NCBI GenBank assembly: GCA_015179025.1
Contig: WHUX01000016.1
Location: forward strand, 496,001 to 560,000
Direction: 5' to 3'
Origin: Terfezia claveryi
Lineage: Eukaryota; Ascomycota; Pezizomycetes; Pezizales; Pezizaceae
Length of the DNA stretch: 64,000 bases
Part shown: positions 44,327-54,217 of the stretch, one piece after another
How the letters are laid out: every line of letters begins with the position of its first letter
How positions within the stretch are numbered: position 1 is the stretch's first letter
The notes under the pieces: model-generated
The model's input: the letters and a program-made list of their open reading frames with translations, nothing else
Database searches by the model: none
Told to the model about the DNA's origin: nothing
Program-made: the position numbers and the translations under genes

Positions 44327-45649
44327 ATGACACAAGACACGATGGACCGAGAAACTTCCAGGCTGTTAGCTGGGTCTGTAGCGGCCACCACTGAGGAGGA
44401 AATCGCGGCAGCAGCAACAATAGCTCGGCAATATGGCTCCGTGAACGTCCCACCAGTGGGTGATGAGCCTGCACCCGTTCGCTCGCGGATCGGCGCCTTC
44501 TTTCATGACAACCGGGGCCTGTTCTTCTTCGCTGTTGCCCAGCTCTTCGGTGGAATAATGGGAATGTTCACGCGCTTGCTGGCAACATCGCTACCTAGCG
44601 GGCAACGATACCACGCACTACAGATTCTGTTCGTTAGGATGATCATCACGTGGTTGTGTTGTATGATATGGATGTGGTGGACCAAGGTACCGCACATGCC
44701 ACTGGGACAGAGGCAGATCAGGGGCTTGTTGGTGGCAAGAGGCACTGCTGGGTTTATAGGCGTGTTTGGACTGTATTGTGCGTTCGATGGGCTTCTCGAG
44801 GTGCTGCAATATGGGGGAATGCTGACAATGGTTATGATAGATTCGCTGTCGTATCTACCACTGCCTGATGCAACAGTTATTACATTCCTCGCACCGACGA
44901 TGATGTCTTTCGTCTGCTCCATCATTCCCTCTCTTAGGGAGCCCTTCACCGCCCAGGAGAAGGCCGGAGGTCTGATCTCGTTGATTGGAGTTATACTTAT
45001 CGCTCGGCCTACATTTATTTTCCATTCGAGGACGGCCCACAACGCCCTTGTGTCAGTCGCTCCGGTCAAGACACCATATGTGTCCCCCCACCAGAGAACT
45101 CTGGCTGTGGCCGTTGCCTTAGTCGGCGTCCTCGGTGCAGCAAGTGCCTATAGTATCATCCGTGTAATTGGACAGCGTGCTCATCCACTCATCTCAGTCA
45201 CTTACTTTGCTGCCATGACTACAGTCTGCTCACTCATTGGGCTCTTCACCATCCCTTCCGTTGGGGGCTTCCTAGTACCCCAGGGTCTCCTCGAATGGGG
45301 GCTCCTATTTGCCCTTGGAATCTCAGGATTCCTGTTGCAGTTCTTGCTCACGAAGGGATTGCAGCTGGAGAAGGCTGGAAGGGCTGGAAGTTTGGTGTAT
45401 ACCCAAATGATCTGGGCCGTGATATTAGAGTGGCTGGTGTGGGGAAATGCAGTATCGGGACTGAGTTTGGTAGGAGCTGCCTTGATCCTGGGTGGGGCAG
45501 CGTGGGTCAATTTGCAGAAGTGGAGAGGGGCCGGTAAGGAACCAGGGAAGAAGGCGAGGAGTGGGAGTGTAGGGGGAAGAAGTATTGAGGGAGATGCAGC
45601 AGAGGCAGCGATGGAGCACGATGGGCTTCAGCGGGAAGAGGGAGCTTAA
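44327..45649 (+). CDS. EamA/DMT-superfamily membrane transporter (SLC35G-like), one in-frame intron
   Basis: The frame is open for 440 codons, but 44778-44840 is a 63-nt intron that happens to be a multiple of three. It has a GTGCGT donor, a CTGAC branch site and a GATAG acceptor. Removing it restores GLYYSLSYLPLPDATVITFLAP, the canonical EamA junction, giving 419 residues. Two EamA repeats with about ten membrane spans are visible: FFFAVAQLFGGIMGMF, ILFVRMIITWLCCMIWMWW, GFIGVFGLY, and in the second half SVTYFAAMTTVCSLIGLF, FALGISGFLLQFLLTKGLQ and QMIWAVILEWLVWG. N- and C-terminal tails are cytosolic and charged. Relatives include yeast YMR253C; substrates are mostly unknown. Confidence 0.9.
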   Translation: MTQDTMDRETSRLLAGSVAATTEEEIAAAATIARQYGSVNVPPVGDEPAPVRSRIGAFFHDNRGLFFFAVAQLFGGIMGMFTRLLATSLPSGQRYHALQILFVRMIITWLCCMIWMWWTKVPHMPLGQRQIRGLLVARGTAGFIGVFGLYCAFDGLLEVLQYGGMLTMVMIDSLSYLPLPDATVITFLAPTMMSFVCSIIPSLREPFTAQEKAGGLISLIGVILIARPTFIFHSRTAHNALVSVAPVKTPYVSPHQRTLAVAVALVGVLGAASAYSIIRVIGQRAHPLISVTYFAAMTTVCSLIGLFTIPSVGGFLVPQGLLEWGLLFALGISGFLLQFLLTKGLQLEKAGRAGSLVYTQMIWAVILEWLVWGNAVSGLSLVGAALILGGAAWVNLQKWRGAGKEPGKKARSGSVGGRSIEGDAAEAAMEHDGLQREEGA

Positions 45650-45752
45650 GAGGAAGAACGGGTTGAGTAACAATGGGTGCGTATGGGGGAGATATTAATA
45701 TTGGCTGCACCGTAAGTCTGTCTGAAAACACCTTGGAAAACTGCTTGCGAGG

Positions 45753-45813
45753 ACTACATAGTCTCATTCCGTCAAAGGGATTACGTTGTTCCAATGAACA
45801 TAGACTATGTAGT
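45753..45813. repeat. 61-bp hairpin downstream of the EamA gene
   Basis: ACTACATAGTCT (45753-45764) and AGACTATGTAGT (45802-45813) are perfect inverted repeats. It lies 104 bp past the stop codon. It could be a miniature element or a structured 3' end. Confidence 0.5.
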
Positions 45814-46499
45814 ACTTCACACCCAGTTGTTATTTGAGCGAAGAAGTTCGTAATACTTTCTAATAACAAAGAGGGCCTCATGTATTACCTAGTTCTATGG
45901 TTCTGTGGTGGAGGTGGATTTTGTTACACCGCTGTCAAGAAACTGAACCCTACGTGTGTCGCCGTGACTATGTAATCAGTAACTACCCCCATAGCCCAGT
46001 CTCACTCCTTCCACATCTTATATATAGTATCGGGCAAACATGTCAGAAACTGGCTCTGGACTCTGGAGCATTCGCAACCCCATCATCGCGGCCTTGACAT
46101 GAGAGTTGAACTGGAGGCGGACTTCATCCTAAGCCTCAACATATATTCACATGCCTCGAGCTCTTAACCAGCTATCAGTACAAGGATAAAATCTCAGCTA
46201 GATTTATTTTACTGAACGTGTTTAACTCAAACATATATATTCAATCAGGGGGGGTTAACTCACACAGAGAGGCTGTATAGCTATGTAGGTATGTTTCCAG
46301 AGGCCCTATTTATCACTTTGTACATAGGTAACTCAGGGCGGACAGACCCTTGAATCCTCCCGTCAGTATCACGGGTTATTTTTCAGTTAGTGGTCAAAGC
46401 TCAGTCAGGCCTCCGGGTCATCGGTTTAATCCGTTAATGACAGCATTGGGCCTCGTCTTGATATTTGTAGGTAATTTTGCGTGGTTCTGGCAGGTTAAC

Positions 46500-46560
46500 T
46501 TGCCTTAACCTTGAATCCACCCGGATTTCTGGGTGGCTCCTCATGGCCCCCCTAACGGGG
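46500..46560 (-). repeat. dispersed small repeat (SINE-like?), copy A
   Basis: On the minus strand it reads GTTAGGGGGGCCATGAGGAG then CCACCCAGAAATCCGGGTGG and ATTCAAGGTTAAG. It aligns with 48040-48115, including an upstream TTTTAAATACT. A stem CCACCC/GGGTGG is conserved by compensatory change. Confidence 0.5.
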
Positions 46561-47934
46561 TAACAAGTATTTAAAAATAAATAAATAAAAAAAAACCAGG
46601 GCCCATCCAGTAAACATTTCTCAATTTCATGCGGGGACTAAATCCTTGAACAGAGTTCTAGTTAGTTATACTCACGGAAAAAGAAAAAAAAAAAAAAAAA
46701 AAAAAAAAAGGAAGCTGGTGAGCAGGAGACTTGGACTTTCATGGTAGAGTAGCAGTTTCTGGGTGTAGATTTTGACGGCATGCGCTCCGAGGACCGATTT
46801 TTTTTGGACCTTAGCATATACATATTATGTAGGGTGTAGCTGGAAGGTTACAGTGCGTAGCTTAGTTACATCTGTTAGAGACCAGGCAGCGATTACCTTA
46901 AGCGGCGTGACGTCACGAGACCACTTCTGGCCTAGCGGCCCGCCCACCCGCTCTCCCGCGCCCGGGCAATCGGATTTCCTAGATTAGGTATACTACCAGC
47001 GGGTACCTAAAATTTTTTCGAACAATGATACTATATACTACGGAGTACTTAAGCACTATAAACCTATGTACATGTTTCTATCCATCCTGAATTATTTTCA
47101 AGGAAAAAAAAAAATTAAATAAACTTATGTACATTCTGTAGGTACCAAATGATTATAAAGTAGTTTAAATAGCATCGCCGTGAAGCAGTTTTTTTTTTTT
47201 TTTTTCTCTCTTTGCTTTCGTACGCACGGAGGGCTGTAAGAAGTCAGGAGCAGATCTTTGGCAAATTTTACATAAATCACTGGTAAGTATATACAAGACA
47301 GCGGATGAAGTATACAGTGACGATGTAAATGTTTCACAAACTAACCAAAGACTCTGACTTTCCCCATAGTATATATTATATTAACTCCAGCAGTCCCCAC
47401 AGCTCACGACCACTATCCGAGATGGTGTGTTTCACAAACCCCAAACCCCAAAGCCCGAGGCTCGACTCGAACCTTCTCAACCAACTTACTAACTACTTAT
47501 TATAGACTCACAACTAACCAAAACTCGAATAATTAAAAGAAAGTACTGTAAGCCTATTATCAAAGTCTACTGCAGTGACCTTGGGTAGCTGCCGCAGCCA
47601 AGTCTTCTCATGTATAGTCTCCCTTCGCCTGCTGAGTGGTGATGTATGGGAAACAGCTTCATTGATGACCCGCGGCGGGGTCGGCATCGTTTAGGTGATC
47701 TTCCCAGGTCTTCTCGTGAGTAAATTATTTGGGCGTCATGTGGCTTTCTCACCTATGCGGCGTTGTCGATACTGTCGACGATGTCGTTAGATGTCTGTGA
47801 TAGTCATAATTACGTGCCGTTCGTCGCCAGAAAGCATACCTAGAGTTCAAAAAATTACGGGATCTAAAGGAAAGAAGATAAGGGAAAGCGTTTCCTTTTT
47901 TTTTAAAAGGATTAAAAGGGAATTTATTACTCGT

Positions 47935-47995
47935 ATGTGATCCCAATAAGGGGATCGTAATCAGCCAGCTGGAATTCAAGGTACGTATAACTTGA
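47935..47995 (+). repeat. dispersed small repeat, copy B (diverged)
   Basis: CCCAATAAGGGGATCGTAAT, then CAGCCAGCTGGAATTCAAGG, parallels the other copies but has lost part of the stem. Confidence 0.4.
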
Positions 47996-48039
47996 GAAAT
48001 GGTCACATGTCCTTTAAAATAAATCTTTTTAAATACTCA

Positions 48040-48115
48040 TTGCTCATATTGGGTCCCAGTAGGGGAGTCATGATGAGCCACCCGGAAACCCCGGTGGATT
48101 CAGGATAAGAAAAGA
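48040..48115 (+). repeat. dispersed small repeat, copy C
   Basis: CCCAGTAGGGGAGTCATGAT, GAGCCACCCGG, CCCCGGTGGATTCAGG. The stem CCACCCGG/CCCCGGTGG could fold as RNA. No RNA polymerase III A and B boxes of good quality were seen. Confidence 0.5.
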
Positions 48116-50180
48116 AGAAAAGTTAATTTGTCAGGTCCGGCAAGCGAAAGTGGTCCCTCAAAACAAGTCCCGAATTCTTTCATTCGAGTTCATGCTAGTG
48201 GAAAAACAGGCTGGAAGCGTCCAACTTCAAGAAGTCGATGTTGATCCGTATGGTCAACGTTGCTGATAGCTGATTCCGATAAAGACTCCCAGAAACCAAG
48301 CATCCGCTCTCACTGACATCCAATGCATAACAGGTGAAGGGCTGACTAGTTGCGGAGAAGGGTAAGCCAACTTAAAACACATCTAGTGTTAATCTTGGAG
48401 AAACTAGAAGACTCACAAAATCCGAGTTTACTCTAATACGACCCATACTGTACGGTCATTGATAATTCATAGCCAAATTTACTGTAGTTGAATTAAGTAT
48501 TTATGCCACATTTTTAGTATAATATGGACTTGAGAATTCTCTTGTTCCTCAAATACCGTGTTAGGAAATGGCCTTTGGAAATCAGCTGAGAAAACTTATC
48601 CAATCAAAAATTCCCTGGAAGATCAATAAATGCTTGAAGGTGTACGTTTGCGAGATTGATACTTGCTCAGAGTCCGACCATTTCCCAGCCCGGATATAGT
48701 TGTACCCCGGATACTGGAGGAGGCATAGGCTTAGGGGGCAAAACTAAGGCTTCCGGCATAAGGCTTCTTCCTTTCTCTTAAGAACTTAGGACCGCGTGCC
48801 TCATGGTACCTTGTGTCAGCAATGCGTTAATCATGACTTCAATTTGCTCGGTATCAGAAACAGCCTCCTTCTTGCCGAGAATCTACGTGGTAATGTTAAC
48901 GTTGCACCAGCTAATAATTCTCGTCGAAGTTGATGGGGCCGGCAACTGCCTACCTAGAAGACCATTACATGGTTGCAGCTCGAGACGTCGGTCTTCCGTG
49001 GTATATTCCGTCTCAGGGTCGTACTACAACCTCACCAGAAAAAATCTGACCAACTTGCAGGACGGCTCCAAGTGTGTATTCCGCGGTGGAATGATGCAAA
49101 CATTATTTCCTCCTGACAGGCTCGCATCTGAAACCGTCTGGCACCAGGCCAATAATCCCTAATGTCCCCACCCACTTTATCATCAAACTGTTGATCCCTG
49201 TCTCCTTATATAAAAACTCAAAAATATACTTCCCGCTACATCTTGACCCCGATTTCACACGCTTGCTTTCTTACAAGATACGCCAACGCTCTGCCTCTCC
49301 GAAGCCCTGCTGGGAAGGAGCGCGCGTGAGTATGATCGGAGCTTTCCCCTTTCCCTTTCTCACTCTCTGGAAAATATGAGACTCGCGAGTACGTAAAGTG
49401 CCATCGCCGCTTCGGATCAAGTATGATAGGGCAGGGATGACCAGGTAGTGGGTCCGATTTAGGCCCCTCATCCTCGTTGCCATCTAGTCCAGCGATGTGG
49501 TTGCTTTAGCGGGGCCATCGCCGAGCGGTTTCACATACGTATTCGCATCGGATAGGGTTAAAGGAAGGCAGCAGTAGCTGGGGACCCTGTAGATGGCTAA
49601 GAAAGCAAAGTCGTTCGAAAGAGAAGAGAGGCTGGCTTTGAGGCTGCAAGCGGCAATGCTGGGTCTGCAGCAGCAGCGTCTTTGGTGATCCTCGGTAGCG
49701 GGTCCCGACATGTTTAGTTAAGAGACAAGCCGCAGAGCAGCGTGCTCTAGCAATTATTAGTACTGCAATGAAACCAGTACCTATGCATGCGCTTCTATAA
49801 CGGCAATGTTTATATCCAGTCAGCGGACAATATACAAAAGCAAAACCCACTCCTGAAGGTCCTGAGGATTGCGGGTGTCATGGCCAAGCTGAGGAGGAGC
49901 GGTGTGCCGCGTCACATCACGGGGCTGGGACGCGGCATTATGACTGTGACTCCTCTAGAGATGCCGAGGTACAGTCGGCCATACAGGACCTACCGGTACC
50001 TTGGTAGCAAGGGGGTATACCATGGAGCGAGCCTGTGCAGGAGGTGATGGATTGGCCGGCCACTCTGCTAATCCCTCTTTATTTCTCCCTTCATTTACCC
50101 TCCCTATACACCCATCATACCCCAACTCTGGATCTTGTTTTGCACTGTCCTGACCACTGTGACCAAATACATACCCAGAG

Positions 50181-51297
50181 ATGTCCTCTCCAACCCATAG
50201 CAAGCCCAATACCTCCCCCGAGGTTACCACAAAACCTCCACCGCCAGCTGCCTTCACACAACTTCGTTCCGGGTGTTGGTGGTGTTTGCGTCTTGATCAC
50301 CGGTCACCCATATTTGACTTGGTAAAAGTGCGGTTACAGACTACGGGGAAGGGTGTTTACAGTGGGGCTCTCGACTGTGCATGAAAGACAATCGCTCGAG
50401 AAGGCCTAGTAAGAGCACGTTATTTTCCCATTTTTATAGCACGCCCAAAAAGGTTCTAACCTTTTCGTTGATACTGGCGTATTTACGCCACTGTTAGAAG
50501 TCACCCCGATATTCCCTCCCCCTTGTAATCCCCTCAATCACAGGATTGTCCACTGACTCCACACTGGTATGAAATAGTCACCGTATCCTTCTGGGGCTAC
50601 GATGTGGGCAAAAAAACTCGCCCACGACATTCAAATATATTTGAATTTTAATGGAAACTCTCTCCCGGCTCGGATCCCAAGCTTTAAAGACGGCCCTGAT
50701 CTTCGCCGCGGGCTTCTTCTCCGCCATTCCAATGACTCTCATCACTGCCCATTTTGAGCGAGTCAAAGTTCTTCTCCAAATCTAGGGCCAGTCCTTAGCA
50801 CCCCCGAAATACAAAGGCACACTTGACGTAGTCCGCCAACTCTACGATGAAGGTGATGTGCGTTCGGGTTTCTGGGGCAGTTTGGCTACATTAGCAAGAG
50901 ACGGTCCTGGCAGTGCTGCTTACTTTGCTACGTACGAGATTGTGAAGGGTCAGCTCACGCTGGAGGGAAAGGATCTGAGTTTAGGTGCCATTATGACAGC
51001 TGGTGGGTTGGCGAGAGTGGCCATCTGGGTATTGATTTTCCCTGTAGATAGAGTGAAGATTATACTCCAGAGTGGAGATGGGAAGCTAGATTTGGGAGGG
51101 GTGGTCAAACAAGTTTATACCACAAGAGGTATTAAGGCTTTCTTCCCAGGCCTGGGGCCAGCCTTGGCTAGGAGTTTCCCAGCAAATGCGAGAAAGTACT
51201 CCGTAGTCATTGACCCTTTCACGAGAAGCCGCAATTCACTGACGGGGAATCATTCTAGCAACCTTCTTGGGTTTAGAGTTGGCATACAAGGCTATGG
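50181..51297 (+). pseudogene. mitochondrial carrier (carnitine/acylcarnitine type), inactivated
   Basis: The reading frames give an SLC25 carrier in order: MSSPTHSKPNTSP start (50181), NFVPGVGGVCVLITGHP and, after a frameshift, FDLVKVRLQT (first carrier signature, about 50310-50340), KGVYSGALDCA, then ERVKVLLQI with TAG where family members have CAG (50788-50790), PPKYKGTLDVVRQLYDEGD, GSAAYFATYEIVKGQLT, and IFPVDRVKIILQS (third signature). FPGLGPALARSFPANA follows and then the frame is lost. GVYSGALDCA and PALAR-PANA are typical of fungal carnitine carriers that move acylcarnitine across the inner mitochondrial membrane. At least two frameshifts, a nonsense codon and eroded middle exons (about 50400-50690) show it is dead. 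Confidence 0.85.
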
Positions 51298-51643
51298 ATA
51301 AGGTATTCTAAACGCTGTGTTTTTTTGGCGTTGGCTCTCTCTAGATGTACGTATAGAAGGGGAGGGATTCTTATATCTTAAATAGCGTTTATTTTTACAT
51401 TATATCCACATACATATACATATTGCAACTGCTGGTATCGCTGGACTTATATAGAAGTGGCTAGATATGGAAGGAGGTTATTTGAGTCAGCATGATCATG
51501 AAGTGTCTCGTCTGTAAGCATAGCGACCGAAGGCATATCGCATTCATTAACGTTTTATTTATATTTATGCTAGTAGAGGATAAAAGCCTGGTTTCTATCA
51601 CTGTAATCAATTTGCTACGTCTGGAGATATATGTAACAATATA

Positions 51644-51658
51644 GTGCCAACCAGACTA
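51644..51658 (-). repeat. dispersed 15-mer, copy 4 (GTGCCAACCAGACTA)
   Basis: An exact reverse complement of the sequence at 17896 and 27238; no partner end was found nearby. Confidence 0.75.
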
Positions 51659-52680
51659 TACCAATGAGTTGTTTCCACACATACTTGCTAGGCAGATCAC
51701 GAGATATTCTGGGAACAGATTGTATCTTGAGATGTATTGCGTAGATTGCAAGGCCATCCATCTAGATAATGTTCTTGTGTATTCTCGTCGCCTTCTCGTG
51801 CTACCTACTGTACTAGTTATATAAAGGCTCTCAGCGTCGTAAGTGCGGGGTCTAGTTGGCTTGAGGAAGTAAGAATATAATATGTGCGCAGAGATATGGA
51901 GATCGAGAACTGTATATATTATTGGATTATAATTTGCGGTGATGGTCCTAGTCACTTGGCATGTGGAAGCCGTTGTATTTTGCATATAGGGAAGCAATAC
52001 TTCTTCTTGTCAGACAATTGGTCCTCCCCCCTTCCCCCTCAAATTGGGGACCTATAACTATGTCACTCCCATCTTCCGGTAACAATCTGGGCCCTCAGGT
52101 GAAAGTTATCGTACTTGATATCACACATATGCTTGCTATTAATTCGTTAGCCGAGCCGGCACAACAGACCCACTCTGCCTTGCCATAGCGAGTATAGACT
52201 TGAGCAAAAAAACCTCTTTTCAAAACGCACGAGTAGAGAGCTAACTGGTTGGTGCGAGAACTAGAAACCTATTCCACTGGTTCCTCTCTACTTGGAAGGC
52301 ATACGGACCTCCGCCTCCCTCCCCCGAGCACTGCTAATAGTAGTTGTATACCCTTTCCCTTCCGCGTTCCGTTTAGTGCTGCATACGCAAACTCCCGCAA
52401 CAGCCGGCCGAGAAGCGACGAGGGGCACCGATATATGTTACTTTACCTGATAGCCGTTGGATCTTGGGGACAGTCCGTCGTTTGGACTTCATCTTGGCCG
52501 TTTTCCGAAACAGCGGTGGGTGCAGGCTTAGGGGAGCTGCTCGCCATGCACCCAAGCTCACGCTCACGGGAAATTGCAACTTTTGTTTGCGGAATACATC
52601 CAGTATCTTTACCACACCACCGTGCTTTCTTCACACTTCCGATGAAGCTCAAGGTACTGCTGAATTCCCATTTTTTATTA

Positions 52681-52686
52681 TATAAA
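52681..52686 (+). promoter_or_regulatory. TATA box (TATAAA) of the subtilase gene
   Basis: TATAAA within ATTATATAAACCC, about 215 bases upstream of the ATG at 52900, followed by a long CT-rich stretch usual for fungal transcription starts. Confidence 0.5.
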
Positions 52687-52899
52687 CCCTCTTAACTTGT
52701 CCCATGGCTCTCATTTTCTTTCTCTCATTATCATCAGCAGTTTCAACTCTGCTTCGGTTGAGATTCCTTCCTTTCACTGTATTCTGATCCATTCTCTCTT
52801 TTGCTGTCTTCACCCGTCGTACCTTTTTTCACTACTTTTTACATTATCTATCGTAGGGAATTTCAACTTTTTGAGTGTTTCATCATTCTCTCGAGTACC

Positions 52900-54217
52900 A
52901 TGCAATTGTCTCGTTCTTTGGTAGTGCTTGCCGCAGCGCTTTTCCCAATTTTCGGCGCCGCAGCCCCAACCCAGCCGGTTGAGGCACCCCTCCCCTCTGT
53001 AGCGAGAGCGGGAGAGACGATTCCCAATTCCTACGTTGTTCTCCTCAAGGACAGTGTCTCCAAAGGGAAGTTCGAAGCCCATCAGCGTTGGGTACAGAAA
53101 CAGCATGAAAGCCGCTTCGGCAGGCGAGATGATTCCAGCCTTAACGGTTTCGACAAAGGCTTCACGCTTGGTGGTTTGTACGGCTACCATGGTACATTCG
53201 ATAATGATACTTTGGCAGAAATTAGAGAGTCAGACGAAGTTGATTTCGTAGAGGAAGATCGGATTGTCGTGGCTTATGGGATGACGATACAGCATAATCC
53301 TCCCTCATGGGGCCTGACCAGGATCAGTGAGCAACGCGATAGAACAAGAGAAGGCTATGCCTTTGACAGCTCTGCCGGTAAGGGCGTCAATGTCTACGTG
53401 CTTGATACTGGTATTCCATACTTATTTCCCTCATTATTATTCAGTAAAATTAACATCGCATTTAGGTGTTAATATCCATCACAGGGACTTTGAGGGCCGC
53501 GCCTGTTGGGGTACCAACGTTGCAGACCAGAATAACCGTGACTCGAAAGGGCACGGCACCCACGTTTCGGGTACTATTGCTGGTGCTTCGTACGGCGTCG
53601 CCAAGAAAGCTAACATCATTGCTGTCAAAGTCCTCGGTGATAACGGCACTGGCTCCACCAGCAAGCTGATTTCCGGTATTGAATGGACCATTGCTCATTC
53701 TCGCATTGCGCATTCTCGATGTAGCGGAGGCGGACCAAATAAGTCCGTTGTCAACATGTCTCTCGGAGGAGGATATTCCAATGCTGTCAATCGTGCCGTT
53801 GAAGCCGCTACTGCACAGGGTATCACCTTTGTCGTAGCTGCAGGTAACGACGGAAAGGATGCACGCAACTATTCTCCTGCCAGCTCTCCCCATGCCATCA
53901 CCGTTGGCGCTACCCAACAGGGTGATGTACGAGCGAGTTACAGCAACTACGGATCCATCGTCGATGTCTTTGCTCCCGGAAGCCAGATCGTCTCTACCTG
54001 GCATACTTCCGACTCCGCTGTCAACACCATGTCTGGAACCTCCATGGCTTCCCCTCACGTTGCAGGTCTTGCAGCTTACTTGATCGCGCAAGGGGGGTTG
54101 TCCGGCCCAGCACAGGTCACCCAGAGGATAAAGGAATTGGCGCAGCGTGGTGTTGTCGGAGGTGCTGGGCCTGGTTCTCCGAACGCCTTTGTTTGGAACG
54201 GAGCTCGGACGGTTTAA
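52900..54217 (+). CDS. secreted subtilisin-like serine protease (S8A, proteinase K type)
   Basis: Two exons (52900-53410, 53466-54217; 55-nt intron) encode 420 residues. A signal peptide (LSRSLVVLAAALFPIFGAAAP) is followed by an inhibitor-I9 propeptide with IPNSYVVLLKDSVSKGKFEAH and the VDFVEEDRIV end. The peptidase has the triad Asp169 (YVLDTG, codon next to the intron), His200 (GHGTHVSG) and Ser363 (GTSMASPH), plus the oxyanion Asn in AAGND. Length and motif spacing are normal for fungal proteinase-K-like enzymes that degrade proteins outside the cell. One oddity is a tandem 15-bp duplication (53690-53719) encoding IAHSR twice, near the substrate-binding part. It converges on the downstream gene. 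Confidence 0.96.

Larger units (their letters stand above)
45814..50180. other. 4.4-kb gene-free stretch with homopolymers and a small repeat family
   Basis: A poly-A run of about 24 sits near 46686-46709 and poly-T at about 47190-47205. Frames such as 48803-49162 and 49787-50047 lack recognisable domains. The repeat copies are listed separately. Confidence 0.5.
51298..52899. other. intergenic, upstream of the subtilase
   Basis: An inverted copy of the dispersed 15-mer lies at 51644-51658. The reading frame at 52249-52695 has no recognisable domain and overlaps the likely promoter. A pyrimidine-rich leader runs to the subtilase ATG. Confidence 0.5.

Noticed and set aside
44503..45069. 188-codon minus-strand frame
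   Set aside because: Antisense to the EamA transporter with no domain of its own.
36463..45649. possible secondary-metabolite cluster (MFS exporter plus neighbours)
   Set aside because: No synthase, synthetase or tailoring enzyme is present; neighbours are unrelated.
52249..52695. 148-codon plus-strand frame upstream of the subtilase
   Set aside because: No domain, spans the likely TATA box, and three overlapping frames on both strands are equally open.
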